The translations under genes were made by a program, and so were the position numbers. This document shows positions 14,764 to 24,937 of a stretch of 47,036 bases of DNA, piece after piece. The notes beneath the pieces were generated by a model. The model had not been told where the DNA came from. It saw only the letters and a list, made by a program, of their open reading frames with translations, and ran no database searches. Source of the stretch: a virus; IMG/VR virus record IMGVR_UViG_3300031673_000097, positions 1 through 47,036 of that record; one strand, given 5' to 3'. Each line of letters starts with the position of its first letter. The stretch's first letter is position 1.

Positions 14764-16326
14764 ATGGGAATAATATCTACAAGTAAGGCAGCAGGGGTTG
14801 GATCCTCTGTTGAAAATCAAGCATTTGCTGTTACAGCTCAAGTAGTGCCCAGAAAAATAACAATCGTAGGAACATACGATCCTTTGAAAACGGATATAGT
14901 TCCCGATGTTCCAATAAGAGTATTTTCAGCAGAGGAAGTTGGAGCGTTATGTGGATATGGTTTCATGATTCATAGGCTTGCTGTACAATCATTCAAAGGA
15001 AGCGGAAATGGAATTGAAACATGGATAATTCCACAAACAGAAGACGGAGTAAAAGCTACAGGAAGTATAGATTTTACCGGATCTACTGGATCAGGGGATA
15101 CAATTTTTTTATATATTTCCGGAATTCTTGATATGCCAGTTGAAATACCTCTAAGTTCGGGAATAACAGGAGCAGATATTTGTGCCCTGGTTACTGCTGC
15201 AATTAATCGAATAAAAGAATTACCAGTAACAGCAGTACTTAATATTGTTCCAGAAATTTGTGATATAACAGCAAAGAGTACAAATGTATGGGGTAATGAC
15301 ATTTCTATTGCATTTAACAAAAGACCAGGTGAAGAATTACCACCAGGTGTCATAGCAGTAGTAACTGATATGACAGGCGGATCAGGGACATATGATATTA
15401 GTGATGCGATTGACGCACTTGGTGTAGGAGATAATGCTAATGAAAAATTTATTACTGAACTTATACATGGATATGGTACAGGAGGATTAGATATCCTAAG
15501 CGAATATGTCGGAAAAGGTGATACAAAAACAGGATGTTATAGCGAATTAGTTCACAAACCATTTCAGAGTCTCATAGGTGATGTTTTGGCGGGTTCGTCA
15601 GGATTTACTTATGTCAGAAATATAGGCAACCTCAGAAAAGGAACTGATAGAACTAATGGAATAATATGTGTTCCCGGATCGGTTTCGCACAAAGCAGAAA
15701 TTGCAGCACAAGCTATGGGACATCGAGCACGAATTGCGAACATAAGGCCTGAACAGAACTATGTAGATATAATTCTGGCTGATATTGATCCTGGGGATGC
15801 AGTTGATAGATGGACATCTTATTACAACTTTAGGGACACCGCAGTAAAAAATGGAATTTCACCTACCATTGTAAAAAATGGAATTGTATATATGCAAAAC
15901 CTTGTAAGTTTTTATCACCCTGATAGTGTTCCTGTAAATTCTAATGGTTATGCATCTTTTCGTAATCTTGCAATTATTCAAAATCTTCTTGATTCTCAAT
16001 ATCGAACATTCAACACAGAAAAGTGGAAAAATTTTACGATCGTTGAAGATGTAACAAAAGTTACTAATGTAGAAGCAAGAAAAAAGGCTCGCGATATTGA
16101 TTCTGTTATCGATGAATGTGTAGCTCTAATTACTGTATGGCTAGGATTAGCTTGGATATATGAAAAAAAATATTCAATCGAACAACTCGCATTACCAGGA
16201 GCAGTAAATATAAGAGCGGGCACAGATGGATTTGATATTAATTTGAAAACAATACCTTCAGGGGAAGGTAATATTATGAATATCAATACAATTCTTGATA
16301 CCAGCATAGCGGTATTAAGTCAATAA
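14764..16326 (+). CDS. Tail sheath protein (Mu gpL type)
   Basis: A 520-residue sheath protein, the signature of a contractile tail. N-terminal domain handles polymer contacts; residues around 70-90 contain SFKGSGNGIETWIIP, and the C-terminal domain contains the conserved DRWTSYYNFRDTAVKNG and YRTFNTEKWKNFTIVEDVTKVTN blocks. It polymerises around the tube and contracts at infection. Ribosome site AGGAGG. Confidence 0.92.
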   Translation: MGIISTSKAAGVGSSVENQAFAVTAQVVPRKITIVGTYDPLKTDIVPDVPIRVFSAEEVGALCGYGFMIHRLAVQSFKGSGNGIETWIIPQTEDGVKATGSIDFTGSTGSGDTIFLYISGILDMPVEIPLSSGITGADICALVTAAINRIKELPVTAVLNIVPEICDITAKSTNVWGNDISIAFNKRPGEELPPGVIAVVTDMTGGSGTYDISDAIDALGVGDNANEKFITELIHGYGTGGLDILSEYVGKGDTKTGCYSELVHKPFQSLIGDVLAGSSGFTYVRNIGNLRKGTDRTNGIICVPGSVSHKAEIAAQAMGHRARIANIRPEQNYVDIILADIDPGDAVDRWTSYYNFRDTAVKNGISPTIVKNGIVYMQNLVSFYHPDSVPVNSNGYASFRNLAIIQNLLDSQYRTFNTEKWKNFTIVEDVTKVTNVEARKKARDIDSVIDECVALITVWLGLAWIYEKKYSIEQLALPGAVNIRAGTDGFDINLKTIPSGEGNIMNINTILDTSIAVLSQ

Positions 16327-16338
16327 GGAGGAAAATTA

Positions 16339-16719
16339 ATGGGTGATGTAGCAGGAACACCAAGAAAATGTATGATAAATGGAATTTCCTTTGATGTTAT
16401 GGCTGACACTGATATAACTCAACCAGGAGGGAAATTTTTAAATGAATCAATTTCAACTTCAGGAAGAAATTTAAGAAAAATGACTAAAAGATCCCAAACC
16501 AGGGAAGGATTAGTTATAGCCTGTAATCCGTCAGAAGCAGCTATATTAAAAGGCTTTGCTGATTCTGTAGCAAAAATACCCCTTTCTTATACCCTTGCAG
16601 ATGGATCAAAATACACTTCCCCGGGCTGGATTGAATTTGAAAGTGTAACAAGTATGGATAACAAAGGAACTATAAAGCTACATGAAAAAGAAGACTGGGA
16701 GCTTTTTGTAGCACAATAA
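16339..16719 (+). CDS. Tail tube protein
   Basis: A 126-residue protein directly after the sheath. DITQPGGKFLNESISTSG and RSQTREGLVIACNPSEA, then a C-terminal beta hairpin (GTIKLHEKEDWELF), fit Mu/P2-type tube proteins that stack as hexamers. Ribosome site AAGGAGG. Confidence 0.85.
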   Translation: MGDVAGTPRKCMINGISFDVMADTDITQPGGKFLNESISTSGRNLRKMTKRSQTREGLVIACNPSEAAILKGFADSVAKIPLSYTLADGSKYTSPGWIEFESVTSMDNKGTIKLHEKEDWELFVAQ

Positions 16720-16745
16720 ATCAAATAAAACCAAGGAGGATATAT

Positions 16746-17216
16746 ATGGGAAATATATTAAACAGCATAACATCGAGATTAAAAAAGGTAAAAGAGGAAA
16801 GAGAAGAAAAACCATTGATATCGCGAGAGTCCGCAATGGCTGAAATAACGGAGCTTCTTGATTATTATAATATCAGCACTAAAACACTTCAAATGACCGA
16901 AGATACAGAATTGGCAGGAGAAAGAATTCTTGAACTTCTTCTTGAATATTATAGGTATGGTAAATTAAAAAATAAAAAAGGGGAAAGTGGTTTTAATATT
17001 ATTCAAACATTAAAAAATGGCAAGGAAATTATTTATTCTGAAATAACCGCACCTAAAAAAAGAATGATGGACAAATTAGAGTCAAAAGAATCTTACGGTA
17101 AAATTCATAGTTATATGGGTTCTTTATCGAATATCGATCTCGATGGAGTTGATCAACTTCACGCAACAGACCTTGCAGTATTGGAGGTGTTGTGTAACAT
17201 TTTTTTGCTCGCATAA
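16746..17216 (+). CDS. Tail assembly chaperone, unshifted product
   Basis: A 156-residue helical protein between tube and tape measure, where every long-tailed phage has a tail assembly chaperone. It ends NIFLLA directly after a seven-T run. Another product arises if ribosomes slip there (next entry). Confidence 0.85.
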   Translation: MGNILNSITSRLKKVKEEREEKPLISRESAMAEITELLDYYNISTKTLQMTEDTELAGERILELLLEYYRYGKLKNKKGESGFNIIQTLKNGKEIIYSEITAPKKRMMDKLESKESYGKIHSYMGSLSNIDLDGVDQLHATDLAVLEVLCNIFLLA

Positions 17217-17398
17217 GGAGAGATGGTTTGTCTGTGATAGGAATAATTGACCAGTGGATGGGAAATATGTTTTACCGCGGACAGCCCATAGATGTTATAG
17301 AAAAAATGACATATTCCGATCTAAAATATTGGAACGGGTGGCATGAAAAAATATGTGATGCGGAAAAGAAATATGCCAAGGAATTAAAGAATGCCTGA
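16746..17398 (+). CDS. Tail assembly chaperone, -1 frameshift product
   Basis: At 17201-17207 the message reads T TTT TTG in the zero frame, a heptamer that permits a -1 slip. The -1 frame is then open for 63 codons to TGA at 17396-17398, giving a 217-residue product whose tail includes VIEKMTYSDLKYWNGWHEKI and overlaps the tape-measure start. This is the standard gpG/gpGT-type arrangement. A separate TTG/GTG-started protein in that frame is less likely because the extension fits the tail-chaperone pattern. Confidence 0.85.
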
Positions 17399-19478
17399 TT
17401 TTGCAGTAAGTACAGCTTTTTTAGGACGCGATAAAATATCCGGCGTTTTCCAGAAAATGGGAAAAAATGCCGGTATTTTTGGTGATAAATCCTCAAAGGC
17501 TTTTAAGCGTGCTTCAAAATCAGGAACCGGATTTGGAACTGTATTAAAAAGCATCCTTGCAGCCGGCTTCATTCAACGCGGATTATCTATGTTAACCAGC
17601 GGCTTAAAAGAGGTAGGCACTCAGTTTATAAGCCTTGATCAATCCCTTACCAGCGCATCCGCAAAATTCGGCGATCTCGACCTATCCACAAAAAAAGGAC
17701 AAGAAACGTTATTACAACTCAAAGAAGCTGCCAGAACCACCGGAGCCCTTACAGAAAAAACAGCAACCGAGGCTGCTGGAGGGCTTGAATTTTGGGCACT
17801 TGCTGGAGTTAATGCTGCACAGGCTATGACATTATTACCCGGATCTGTTAACCTTGCCACAATAGCGGAAAGAGACCTTGCACGATCCACAGATATTGCT
17901 TCTGATTCCCTTGGAGCTTTCGGTCTCATGACAAAAGATACCGGACAGCTAGAAACAAATTTTACCAGGTTGCTCGATGTAATGTCGGCAACCATGACAT
18001 CGAGTAATACAGATATAGAAACTATGTTTGAAACAATCAGAAAAAGCGCATCAGTTTTCACTGCTTCTGGCCAATCTCTTGAAACTTACAATGCTATACT
18101 TGGAACTTTGGCGAATTCTTCGATAAAAGGAAGCCAGGCCGGAACTATGATGAAGGATATGCTTCTAAGGCTTGCCGATCCTTCCAAGGAATCAGCTGCT
18201 ATAATTTCAAATCTTGGAATACAAGTTGCCGATAGCCAAGGAAATTTTCGGGATATTATAGATATTTTAGGTGATTTTGAGCAAGCAACTAAAAATATGG
18301 GAGAAGTTCAACGGTCTGCTGCTCTATCAACTGTTTTTGGAAAAAAGGCAATAACGGGAATTAATGTCATTTTCAAAGCTGGCACAAATAGCATAAGAGA
18401 TTATAGAACTGAATTGGAGAATTCAGCCGGAGCTTCTCAAAAAATGGCATCTATTATGAGGCAATCCTTACAAAATAGAATCGCAGCTCTTAAATCAGCA
18501 GCGATTGAATTAGGTTTTCAGTTTATGGAAACATTCGAAAAATTCGGAGGTAGCGCAATCGACAAACTCACTGGAATTTTACGGACTATTCCTTTAAAAG
18601 AAATAATGCAGGACCTCATGAGACTCGGGCAGCCTATTTCTCAATTAGTTGGTTCAGTGATTGAACTTGGAAAAGCAATATTCTCCATTCTTAATGTAGC
18701 TTTACAAGCATTTTTTGGAACAGGGAAAAAAAGTGTTGATATTATAGAAATAATTAGTGGGGCGTTTGGATTTGTTATAGGTATTATAGACAATTTTGCT
18801 GCTGGAATAAGATTTCTTGTAGCATTATTAAAACCAGTTATACCTTATATTGCTGCTTGGGCAGCCATACAGTGGATCTTGAATGTTGCTATGAGTGCAA
18901 ATCCGATAGGATTAATAATAGTTGCAATAGGATTATTAATTGCCGGTGTTGGATGGGTTGTTACTAATTGGGATAACCTGGTAAAAGGTATAAAGGAAGG
19001 TGCTGGCAAAATATGGAAATTTATAGTAGGTCTATTAGATAATCCATTTTTTAATGCTGTTGGTGATGTTTTTGCCAGTGTTCCAGATGCTATTTTGGGA
19101 GCTTGGGAAGGTGTAAAAACTTTTTTCACATTTTTATACAATAATGTCTTAAAACCAATAGGTGATTTTTTTTCAGGAGTTGGAAAAGATATTGAGAATT
19201 TAGGAGAAAGCGCAGGAAAAGGGCTTATGGATATGTTTAAAGGCGCTTACGAATTCGGGGAATCAGTCGGAAAAAGCATAAAAGGAGTTTCTGTCGGAGA
19301 AATACCAGGTGAAAAAAAAGAAAGGGAAGCGCCAAACAAAACAGAATTAGAAACACGCAGATCTATTGAAATGAAGGGAAGGATTGATATAAACGGAGCA
19401 CCTCCAGGAACCACAGCAGCTTTCGACATAAAAGGAGCGCCCCCGGTTGATGTGGGTGGATTAGGACCTAACAAATGA
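17391..19478 (+). CDS. Tape measure protein (TP901 type)
   Basis: A 695-residue protein that sets tail length. N-terminal residues 1-60 carry a Phe/Lys/Gly-rich lead, followed by the TP901 core with GALTEKTATEAAGGLEFWAL and later KGSQAGTMMKDMLLRLADP. There are hydrophobic segments in the second half (VIGIIDNFAAGIRFLVALL and NPIGLIIVAIGLLIAGVGW) and a Trp-rich C-terminal part. The length is modest for a myovirus, consistent with a short tail of very roughly 100 nm. It starts inside the chaperone frameshift end. Confidence 0.93.
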   Translation: MPDFAVSTAFLGRDKISGVFQKMGKNAGIFGDKSSKAFKRASKSGTGFGTVLKSILAAGFIQRGLSMLTSGLKEVGTQFISLDQSLTSASAKFGDLDLSTKKGQETLLQLKEAARTTGALTEKTATEAAGGLEFWALAGVNAAQAMTLLPGSVNLATIAERDLARSTDIASDSLGAFGLMTKDTGQLETNFTRLLDVMSATMTSSNTDIETMFETIRKSASVFTASGQSLETYNAILGTLANSSIKGSQAGTMMKDMLLRLADPSKESAAIISNLGIQVADSQGNFRDIIDILGDFEQATKNMGEVQRSAALSTVFGKKAITGINVIFKAGTNSIRDYRTELENSAGASQKMASIMRQSLQNRIAALKSAAIELGFQFMETFEKFGGSAIDKLTGILRTIPLKEIMQDLMRLGQPISQLVGSVIELGKAIFSILNVALQAFFGTGKKSVDIIEIISGAFGFVIGIIDNFAAGIRFLVALLKPVIPYIAAWAAIQWILNVAMSANPIGLIIVAIGLLIAGVGWVVTNWDNLVKGIKEGAGKIWKFIVGLLDNPFFNAVGDVFASVPDAILGAWEGVKTFFTFLYNNVLKPIGDFFSGVGKDIENLGESAGKGLMDMFKGAYEFGESVGKSIKGVSVGEIPGEKKEREAPNKTELETRRSIEMKGRIDINGAPPGTTAAFDIKGAPPVDVGGLGPNK

Positions 19479-20743
19479 GTGACTGGCAGCAAAGAATTAG
19501 ACCAGAAATAAAATTCACATCCCCTGAAGGAAATATTTTTATAGCCTTGTGGAGAAGTAATACAACTCCACAGGAAAAAAAAGTTGCTATCTTCAATTAT
19601 CCAAAAATAAATGGTTCTGTTATCCAGGATTTAGGTGTTAATAGTACTCGGTATCCTATGACAATATATTTCGAAGGCGCTAATAATGACCTTGAAGCTG
19701 AGTTATTCCAAGCAGCATTAAATGAAACCGGACCATGGACAGTTATCCATCCCGTATTAGGTGAAAAAATATTACAACCCTTGTCATTTTCTCCGGATAT
19801 TAATCCTACAGGAAGCGGAAACATAACTGTTATTATAACAGAATGGATTGAACCTATAAGCGATATCGTAATAGGTTCTGTTCAGGAGTTGGCAGCTAAA
19901 ATACAAGCACAACAAGATGCCCTTAATGCACAGGCAGCAGCTCAATTCTCAGAAATAACAAATCAGGAAGCAACAGCGGAAGTGCTTGCAATTACAAAAG
20001 AATCAGAAAATATATTAACCCAGTATGATGAATTCCTTGATGATCTTGCAAAAATTAATGCAGATGTTAATGCGCAAGTATCAGCCGTAAAACAAGGAAT
20101 AAATGATACAATAATACAACCCATTATAAACACTCAGGCAGTAGTAGGGGGATTTCAGGAATTGCTTGAATTACCCTCACTTGTAAGTAACGACATTCAG
20201 GCCAGGCTATCGCCTTATATTGATTTTGCGGTTTCACTTATCACAACACCACCACCAGTTCCTGCAAATGTAGAAAATAAAAATACAATAGCCACACAAG
20301 AAATGACACTCGCAGCAGTTACCGGAACACTAGGAACAATTGCAATTACAGGAGATTTTCAAACCAGGTCTGAAGCTATACAAACCGCAGCGGATATTAA
20401 TAATATTTTCACAGAAATTACAAATTATTTGGATGCCTCACAGGTTAATTTTTCAAATAATTCAATAGATAATCAATATTTTTCCCAAAGTCAAACTTAT
20501 TCTGATGCCGCTTTACTTATTGCTTTTATCTCAGGATATTTACTGAAAATATCCCTTGATTTGAAAATAGAAAAAAGATTTGTCCTTAAAAAAGATAGGG
20601 CACCAATTGAAATAACGATTAAAGAATATGGTGATTTGGGTGATAATGACAGCAATTTTGATTTATTTATAGCCTCTAATAATCTGAAAGGAAATGATAT
20701 TATCCAACTTCCAGCAGGTAGGGAGGTTGTAGTCTATGTCTGA
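19475..20743 (+). CDS. Tail/DNA circulation protein (Mu gpN-like)
   Basis: A 422-residue protein overlapping the tape measure stop (ATGA). The first 120 residues match the DNA-circulation N-terminal type (WRSNTTPQEKKVAIFNYP, then DLGVNSTRYPMTIYFEG and FHP-like GPWTVIHPVLG). A long Gln/Ala-rich helical section follows (residues 145-215). It belongs to the baseplate-proximal tail and connects the tape measure to the hub. Confidence 0.82.
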   Translation: MSDWQQRIRPEIKFTSPEGNIFIALWRSNTTPQEKKVAIFNYPKINGSVIQDLGVNSTRYPMTIYFEGANNDLEAELFQAALNETGPWTVIHPVLGEKILQPLSFSPDINPTGSGNITVIITEWIEPISDIVIGSVQELAAKIQAQQDALNAQAAAQFSEITNQEATAEVLAITKESENILTQYDEFLDDLAKINADVNAQVSAVKQGINDTIIQPIINTQAVVGGFQELLELPSLVSNDIQARLSPYIDFAVSLITTPPPVPANVENKNTIATQEMTLAAVTGTLGTIAITGDFQTRSEAIQTAADINNIFTEITNYLDASQVNFSNNSIDNQYFSQSQTYSDAALLIAFISGYLLKISLDLKIEKRFVLKKDRAPIEITIKEYGDLGDNDSNFDLFIASNNLKGNDIIQLPAGREVVVYV

Positions 20744-22016
20744 TTTTCCAATTGCCGGAAAAAGATACCAGGTATCAGCAGGTGATACTCTAAATTCTAT
20801 TTCCCTTGTGGCTTATGGAGTAGAAACTTATATATCAAATATAGTATCAGTAAATCCAGCATTATCAACCCGCCGCACGAATAGTGAAGGATTGCCGGAA
20901 TTAATAGTAAATGAATTATTATTTATTCCAGAAATCCAGGAACGCAGGTCTGTAAATGATATTAGAAATGAAAGACCACTTACAAGCAAAGAAAAAGACG
21001 ATTTTACCCTTGTACTTGAAGGAAGGGAAGTTCCTCTTTATTCCGCAAGACTTATATTGACCATGGATACCGCAGCAGATGGGTTTTCCGGTGCTCTTGC
21101 CTGGAATCCAGGACAGGATATCGAACTTGATAAATTACTATTGCCTTTTAAATATCCTAAAACTAAAATTTTTCTCGGGAACGAATTGCAATTAACAGGG
21201 TATTTATACGGAGTTAATCCGGAATTGGGAAATAACGGAAGGATTAAAAATCTTACGGGTGCATCCATGACAGCCGAAATGATTGATTCTAATGTCAGAC
21301 CACCTTATGAAAAAAATAATGTCACATTAAAGCAGTATTCACAAGACCGGTTGAAACAAATTGGATTAAAGGCAATATTTCAAACAGATACTGGTGGAGC
21401 TTTTAAGAGGGTTACTGCCAACCCATGGGATAAGATATTTGATGATTTGGCTTCTTTGGCATCCCAGAGAGGTGTTTTAATTTCGAGTACGAATAAAGGG
21501 GAAGTTCTTTTTTTCCAGGCCGGAAGTGGTGAAAATATGGGAACTCTGGAAGAAGGGCAGCCTTTAGCACTTTCTTGGACCGCTAATTATGATGGGCGCC
21601 GGCGCTTTCATACATATAAGGCCATAGGACAATCCCCTGGAGCTGATGCACAAACGGCAGTTGCAGTTGATGATAATATTCCTAAGTCCAGACTATTTAC
21701 TTTTTCGGCAAATGACACAACTCCAGGGGACATTCAGAGAGCAGCGGACTGGAAACGATCAAAAATGCTTGCTGATATACTCATGATGTCAATTCCAGTT
21801 TCATCATGGTATGCACCGAATGGAAAATTATGGAAGCCCAATAATTCAATTACTATCATTTCAGAGACTCTTGATCTTCCTGCACCTGGTGTAACCTTGC
21901 TGATCCGCTCGGTTGAGTTTGTTTTTGAGTCATCTGGAACCCAAGCGATTATAAATATAGTGCCTGAAGAGGTTTACACCGGGGGAAAAATTGTTGATCC
22001 GTGGAGGGTTAAGTGA
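20736..22016 (+). CDS. Baseplate hub protein, LysM plus gpD-like (Mu gp44)
   Basis: A 426-residue protein. Residues 8-65 are a LysM module (RYQVSAGDTLNSISLVAYG ... LLFIPEIQERR), which binds peptidoglycan. The remainder matches the late control gpD/gp44 hub fold, including RLILTMDTAADGFSGAL near 105 and RVTANPWDKIFDDLASLAS near 227. It should form the trimeric hub beneath the tail tube. Overlaps the previous gene by eight bases. Confidence 0.88.
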   Translation: MSDFPIAGKRYQVSAGDTLNSISLVAYGVETYISNIVSVNPALSTRRTNSEGLPELIVNELLFIPEIQERRSVNDIRNERPLTSKEKDDFTLVLEGREVPLYSARLILTMDTAADGFSGALAWNPGQDIELDKLLLPFKYPKTKIFLGNELQLTGYLYGVNPELGNNGRIKNLTGASMTAEMIDSNVRPPYEKNNVTLKQYSQDRLKQIGLKAIFQTDTGGAFKRVTANPWDKIFDDLASLASQRGVLISSTNKGEVLFFQAGSGENMGTLEEGQPLALSWTANYDGRRRFHTYKAIGQSPGADAQTAVAVDDNIPKSRLFTFSANDTTPGDIQRAADWKRSKMLADILMMSIPVSSWYAPNGKLWKPNNSITIISETLDLPAPGVTLLIRSVEFVFESSGTQAIINIVPEEVYTGGKIVDPWRVK

Positions 22017-22507
22017 CAACCGGAATAGTAACAGGGTATGAAATAGGAAAAAATAAGACCGGAACTAAAGATGTGGTACTTCTCCAGGTCCGGATTACTG
22101 ATAAGACTGATATACAGACAGTGGAATTGATGAATAATCCAGGGGATGATTCTGTTCCTGCTCTGGATTCCAGGGTTGCAATTTTAGAGGTAGGGCCTGC
22201 ATGGAAAATTGGAATTGCTGTCAGTGATAATATTACTCCAATTATGCAGGACGGGGAAAAAAGGATTTATTCGCAGGATTCAGGAGTCGTAAAGGCTTTT
22301 GTAGCCATGCTAAAAAGTGGTATTATAGAAATTAACGGGAATACTGATTTCGCGGTCCGGTTTAATGCGCTTAATACGGCTTTACAGGCTTTTTTAACGG
22401 ATTTAAATACAAAACTTGGAATTGCATTTACGGCGGTTGGTGGAACATGGCCTGGAACATCGGTTGATATTTCAGGCGCCAAAATAGATGAGGTGAAGGT
22501 AAAATAA
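22013..22507 (+). CDS. Baseplate spike protein (Mu gp45/gpV-like)
   Basis: A 164-residue protein starting at GTG 22013, overlapping the hub stop. It has an OB-like N-terminal portion (VVLLQVRITDKTDIQTVELM with DDSVPALDSRVAILEVG) and a Gly/Asn-rich end suggesting a small beta helix. This forms the membrane-piercing tip complex with the hub. Confidence 0.82.
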   Translation: MTTGIVTGYEIGKNKTGTKDVVLLQVRITDKTDIQTVELMNNPGDDSVPALDSRVAILEVGPAWKIGIAVSDNITPIMQDGEKRIYSQDSGVVKAFVAMLKSGIIEINGNTDFAVRFNALNTALQAFLTDLNTKLGIAFTAVGGTWPGTSVDISGAKIDEVKVK

Positions 22508-22944
22508 TGGGTGATGAACGATACCAGGGTGATCCAAGGATTTTTCTTGATGAAAATGGGAGCTATTTTTCCTATAAGGGAGGGCAGCCAGTAATGGACC
22601 GGGGATTTGAGAACCAGGTAAATATTCAATTATTGACAAAACCAGGTTGGTGTGGAAATGTTTTTTTACCTCCAGGAAAAAAGATCGGTAGTACTTTTCT
22701 GGATACTGCCCAAGGTGCTATTACAATTAATAAGCTTAATGATATCAGACAGGCAGCGGAAAATGCTTTGAGAAATCAGGCTTTTGGAAAAGTGAAATCA
22801 ACAGTAACAAATCCGGAAAGTAGTTTTTTGAATATCGAAAATGTTATAGAACCACCAGGGCAGGATATACAGAAACTTATATTATCGAAAAATTGGGGAA
22901 ACTGGATTGCACAAGCTAATGATCCGGCTTATAGGAGAGAATAA
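22507..22944 (+). CDS. Baseplate wedge protein (gpW / Mu gp46-like)
   Basis: A 145-residue protein of the GPW/gp25 family: it begins with a short GDPRIFLDENGSYFSYKGG turn, and it contains LTKPGWCGN, the family block that sits before the wedge fold, and a C-terminal LILSKNWGNWI stretch. It docks the baseplate wedges to the hub. ATG overlaps the spike stop (TAATG). Confidence 0.85.
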   Translation: MGDERYQGDPRIFLDENGSYFSYKGGQPVMDRGFENQVNIQLLTKPGWCGNVFLPPGKKIGSTFLDTAQGAITINKLNDIRQAAENALRNQAFGKVKSTVTNPESSFLNIENVIEPPGQDIQKLILSKNWGNWIAQANDPAYRRE

Positions 22945-22946
22945 GA

Positions 22947-24140
22947 ATGCCAATACAAATACCAACAACACAAGAAATAGTTGACCAGGATATTGCAAAT
23001 CTTGAAAGTTCATTAAATCAGAATACACCTGCTGCTGATATTGCTTATAATAATGTAATTGCGATTATGAATGCTCTTGCTTATACATCATTATACAAGT
23101 ACGCAGCGGAAAGGGCTCTGCAAAATCTTGCTCTTACTGCTACTGGTGTTGATCTGGACCAGATAGGTATTAATTATGGAGTTATAAGAAAACCATCGGA
23201 ATCAGCAATAGTCACGGTTTCACTTCCGGCAACGAATGGAACGATCATTCCGGTAACCGCAATATATACTGCAGAACCGAATGGATTACAATATTTTCCT
23301 ACTACCCAGGCAATAGCGGTGGGCGGGTTTGCGGTTCACGATGTTAGATGTGAGGAAACCGGAACTTCTGGTAATCTAAATATCAGCGATATTATGGAAA
23401 TAGACACACAAATTCCAGGAGCTCAAAGAACTGCAACAGTGACAGCAATAGTTAATACCGGGGCAGAAGGTGAGACTGATCCGGCTTATAGGCGTCGAAT
23501 TCTCGATGAAATTAGAACACCCAGCGGTGGCGGAAATGTAGCTGATTATAGAAAATGGTCGGAAAGTGTGGCTGGTGTTGAAAGAGCTTATCCTTATAGT
23601 GGAAATCCTACAGACCTTGAAATAGATGATGGCTCCAGTGTACCACCGGAACGAACGGTTTATGTCGAAGCTGAAAAAAAAATTGATCCTGATGGAATTG
23701 CACCGCAGAGTCTACTCGATGAAGTAGAAGCAGCAATTATTACAAATTTAAATACCGGGATTGCAAATCAACCATTAGGACTTATTAATGATACTTTATT
23801 TGTTGTTTCAATTTCTATGACTTCAATTTTTGTGCGAATTATTAATCTTATAGTTGATCCAAGTCTGGAAGCGCAAGTGAAAAATGATATTGATATTGCA
23901 ATGGCTTTGTATTTTTCAGATTTGAGGCCATTTATTCCAGGTTTGGATTCTGAAATTGATAGAAATGATACTATAACGGATCCATCAGTATCATGCATAG
24001 TGCAAGGAATAGTTAAGGCTTATGGTGGGTCTGCTCAAGGTGTAGGGTTTGGATTAGCTCCAGGTAGTTTTATTTCTGCTTATACCCTTCTTCCAGGAGA
24101 AAAAACAAAATCGGGCGGAGTTTCTTATGTCACAACCTAA
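22947..24140 (+). CDS. Baseplate J-like protein (Mu gp47)
   Basis: A 397-residue protein with the gpJ family blocks: an N-terminal alpha region (IPTTQEIVDQDIANLES), the GVDLDQIGINYGV block near 70-82, the conserved ETDPAYRRRILDEIRTPSGG near 180-200, and WSESVAGVERAYPY near 207-220. It builds the wedge arms of the baseplate. It starts two bases after the gpW-like stop. Confidence 0.92.
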   Translation: MPIQIPTTQEIVDQDIANLESSLNQNTPAADIAYNNVIAIMNALAYTSLYKYAAERALQNLALTATGVDLDQIGINYGVIRKPSESAIVTVSLPATNGTIIPVTAIYTAEPNGLQYFPTTQAIAVGGFAVHDVRCEETGTSGNLNISDIMEIDTQIPGAQRTATVTAIVNTGAEGETDPAYRRRILDEIRTPSGGGNVADYRKWSESVAGVERAYPYSGNPTDLEIDDGSSVPPERTVYVEAEKKIDPDGIAPQSLLDEVEAAIITNLNTGIANQPLGLINDTLFVVSISMTSIFVRIINLIVDPSLEAQVKNDIDIAMALYFSDLRPFIPGLDSEIDRNDTITDPSVSCIVQGIVKAYGGSAQGVGFGLAPGSFISAYTLLPGEKTKSGGVSYVTT

Positions 24141-24927
24141 TATTTCAAGATCACTTCTAAATTCATTACTCCCGGATGGTCCCCTATGGGAACCAAAGTC
24201 AGGCGGAGATTTTGATCTTTTTCTTGATGGAATTTCAGGAGGTATTGAAACTATAAGAATTGCTTTGGAGCAATTGGCATTTATCCGTGATCCTTATAGA
24301 ACACCAATTTTATCCGATCTTGAAAAGGAATATGGAATCATTACAAAAGATAATATTTCTACAGAGGACAGAATTGCACAACTTGCAACAAAAATATATG
24401 AACGAAGTGGAACCGGTAGTAAGGATAATCTTCAAAATGCTTTACAACGGGCAGGCTTTGATGTTTTAGTACATTCAAATTCTCCTGCTATTGATCCGGC
24501 TATTTTACTTGATCAAAATTTCCAACTCGTTTTAGGTGATCCACTTAATGCTTTTATCGGTGATCCTAATGCTTATTTTGGACGCGCTGGAGGATATTTA
24601 TTAGTTAATGGTCCTATTTATACGCGCAGGCCTGCTTATTTGGGTTTAGGTGATCCGCTTAATGCTTTTATTGGTGATCCTAATGCGGTTATAGGTTTTT
24701 TTATAGGGCTTATAAGGAAAGAAAAAACATATAATATACCCACTAATCCAGATGCATGGCCTTTTATTTTTTTCGTAGGAGGTCCTGCCGTACGTGGAGG
24801 TAGCGGTGAATTGGTATCTATTGAAAGTGCTGAAATATTATCGCAGAGAAGACAGGAATTTGAAAACATAATTTTATCATATAAGCCGGTTTTTACTTGG
24901 GCCGGAATGATTATAACGTATATTTAG
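24127..24927 (+). CDS. Tail protein I-like (Mu gp48) with internal repeat
   Basis: A 266-residue protein of the gpI/gp48 type: SLLNSLLPDGPLWEPKSGG at the N terminus, then a helical middle. A repeat is present: LGDPLNAFIGDPNA occurs at residues about 137-150 and again at about 177-190, the two copies nearly identical at DNA level (24535-24570 and 24650-24690). The repeats lie in the segment that contacts the fibre. The start is within the gpJ-like 3' end. Confidence 0.85.
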   Translation: MSQPNISRSLLNSLLPDGPLWEPKSGGDFDLFLDGISGGIETIRIALEQLAFIRDPYRTPILSDLEKEYGIITKDNISTEDRIAQLATKIYERSGTGSKDNLQNALQRAGFDVLVHSNSPAIDPAILLDQNFQLVLGDPLNAFIGDPNAYFGRAGGYLLVNGPIYTRRPAYLGLGDPLNAFIGDPNAVIGFFIGLIRKEKTYNIPTNPDAWPFIFFVGGPAVRGGSGELVSIESAEILSQRRQEFENIILSYKPVFTWAGMIITYI

Positions 24928-24937
24928 GAGGAAAAAA

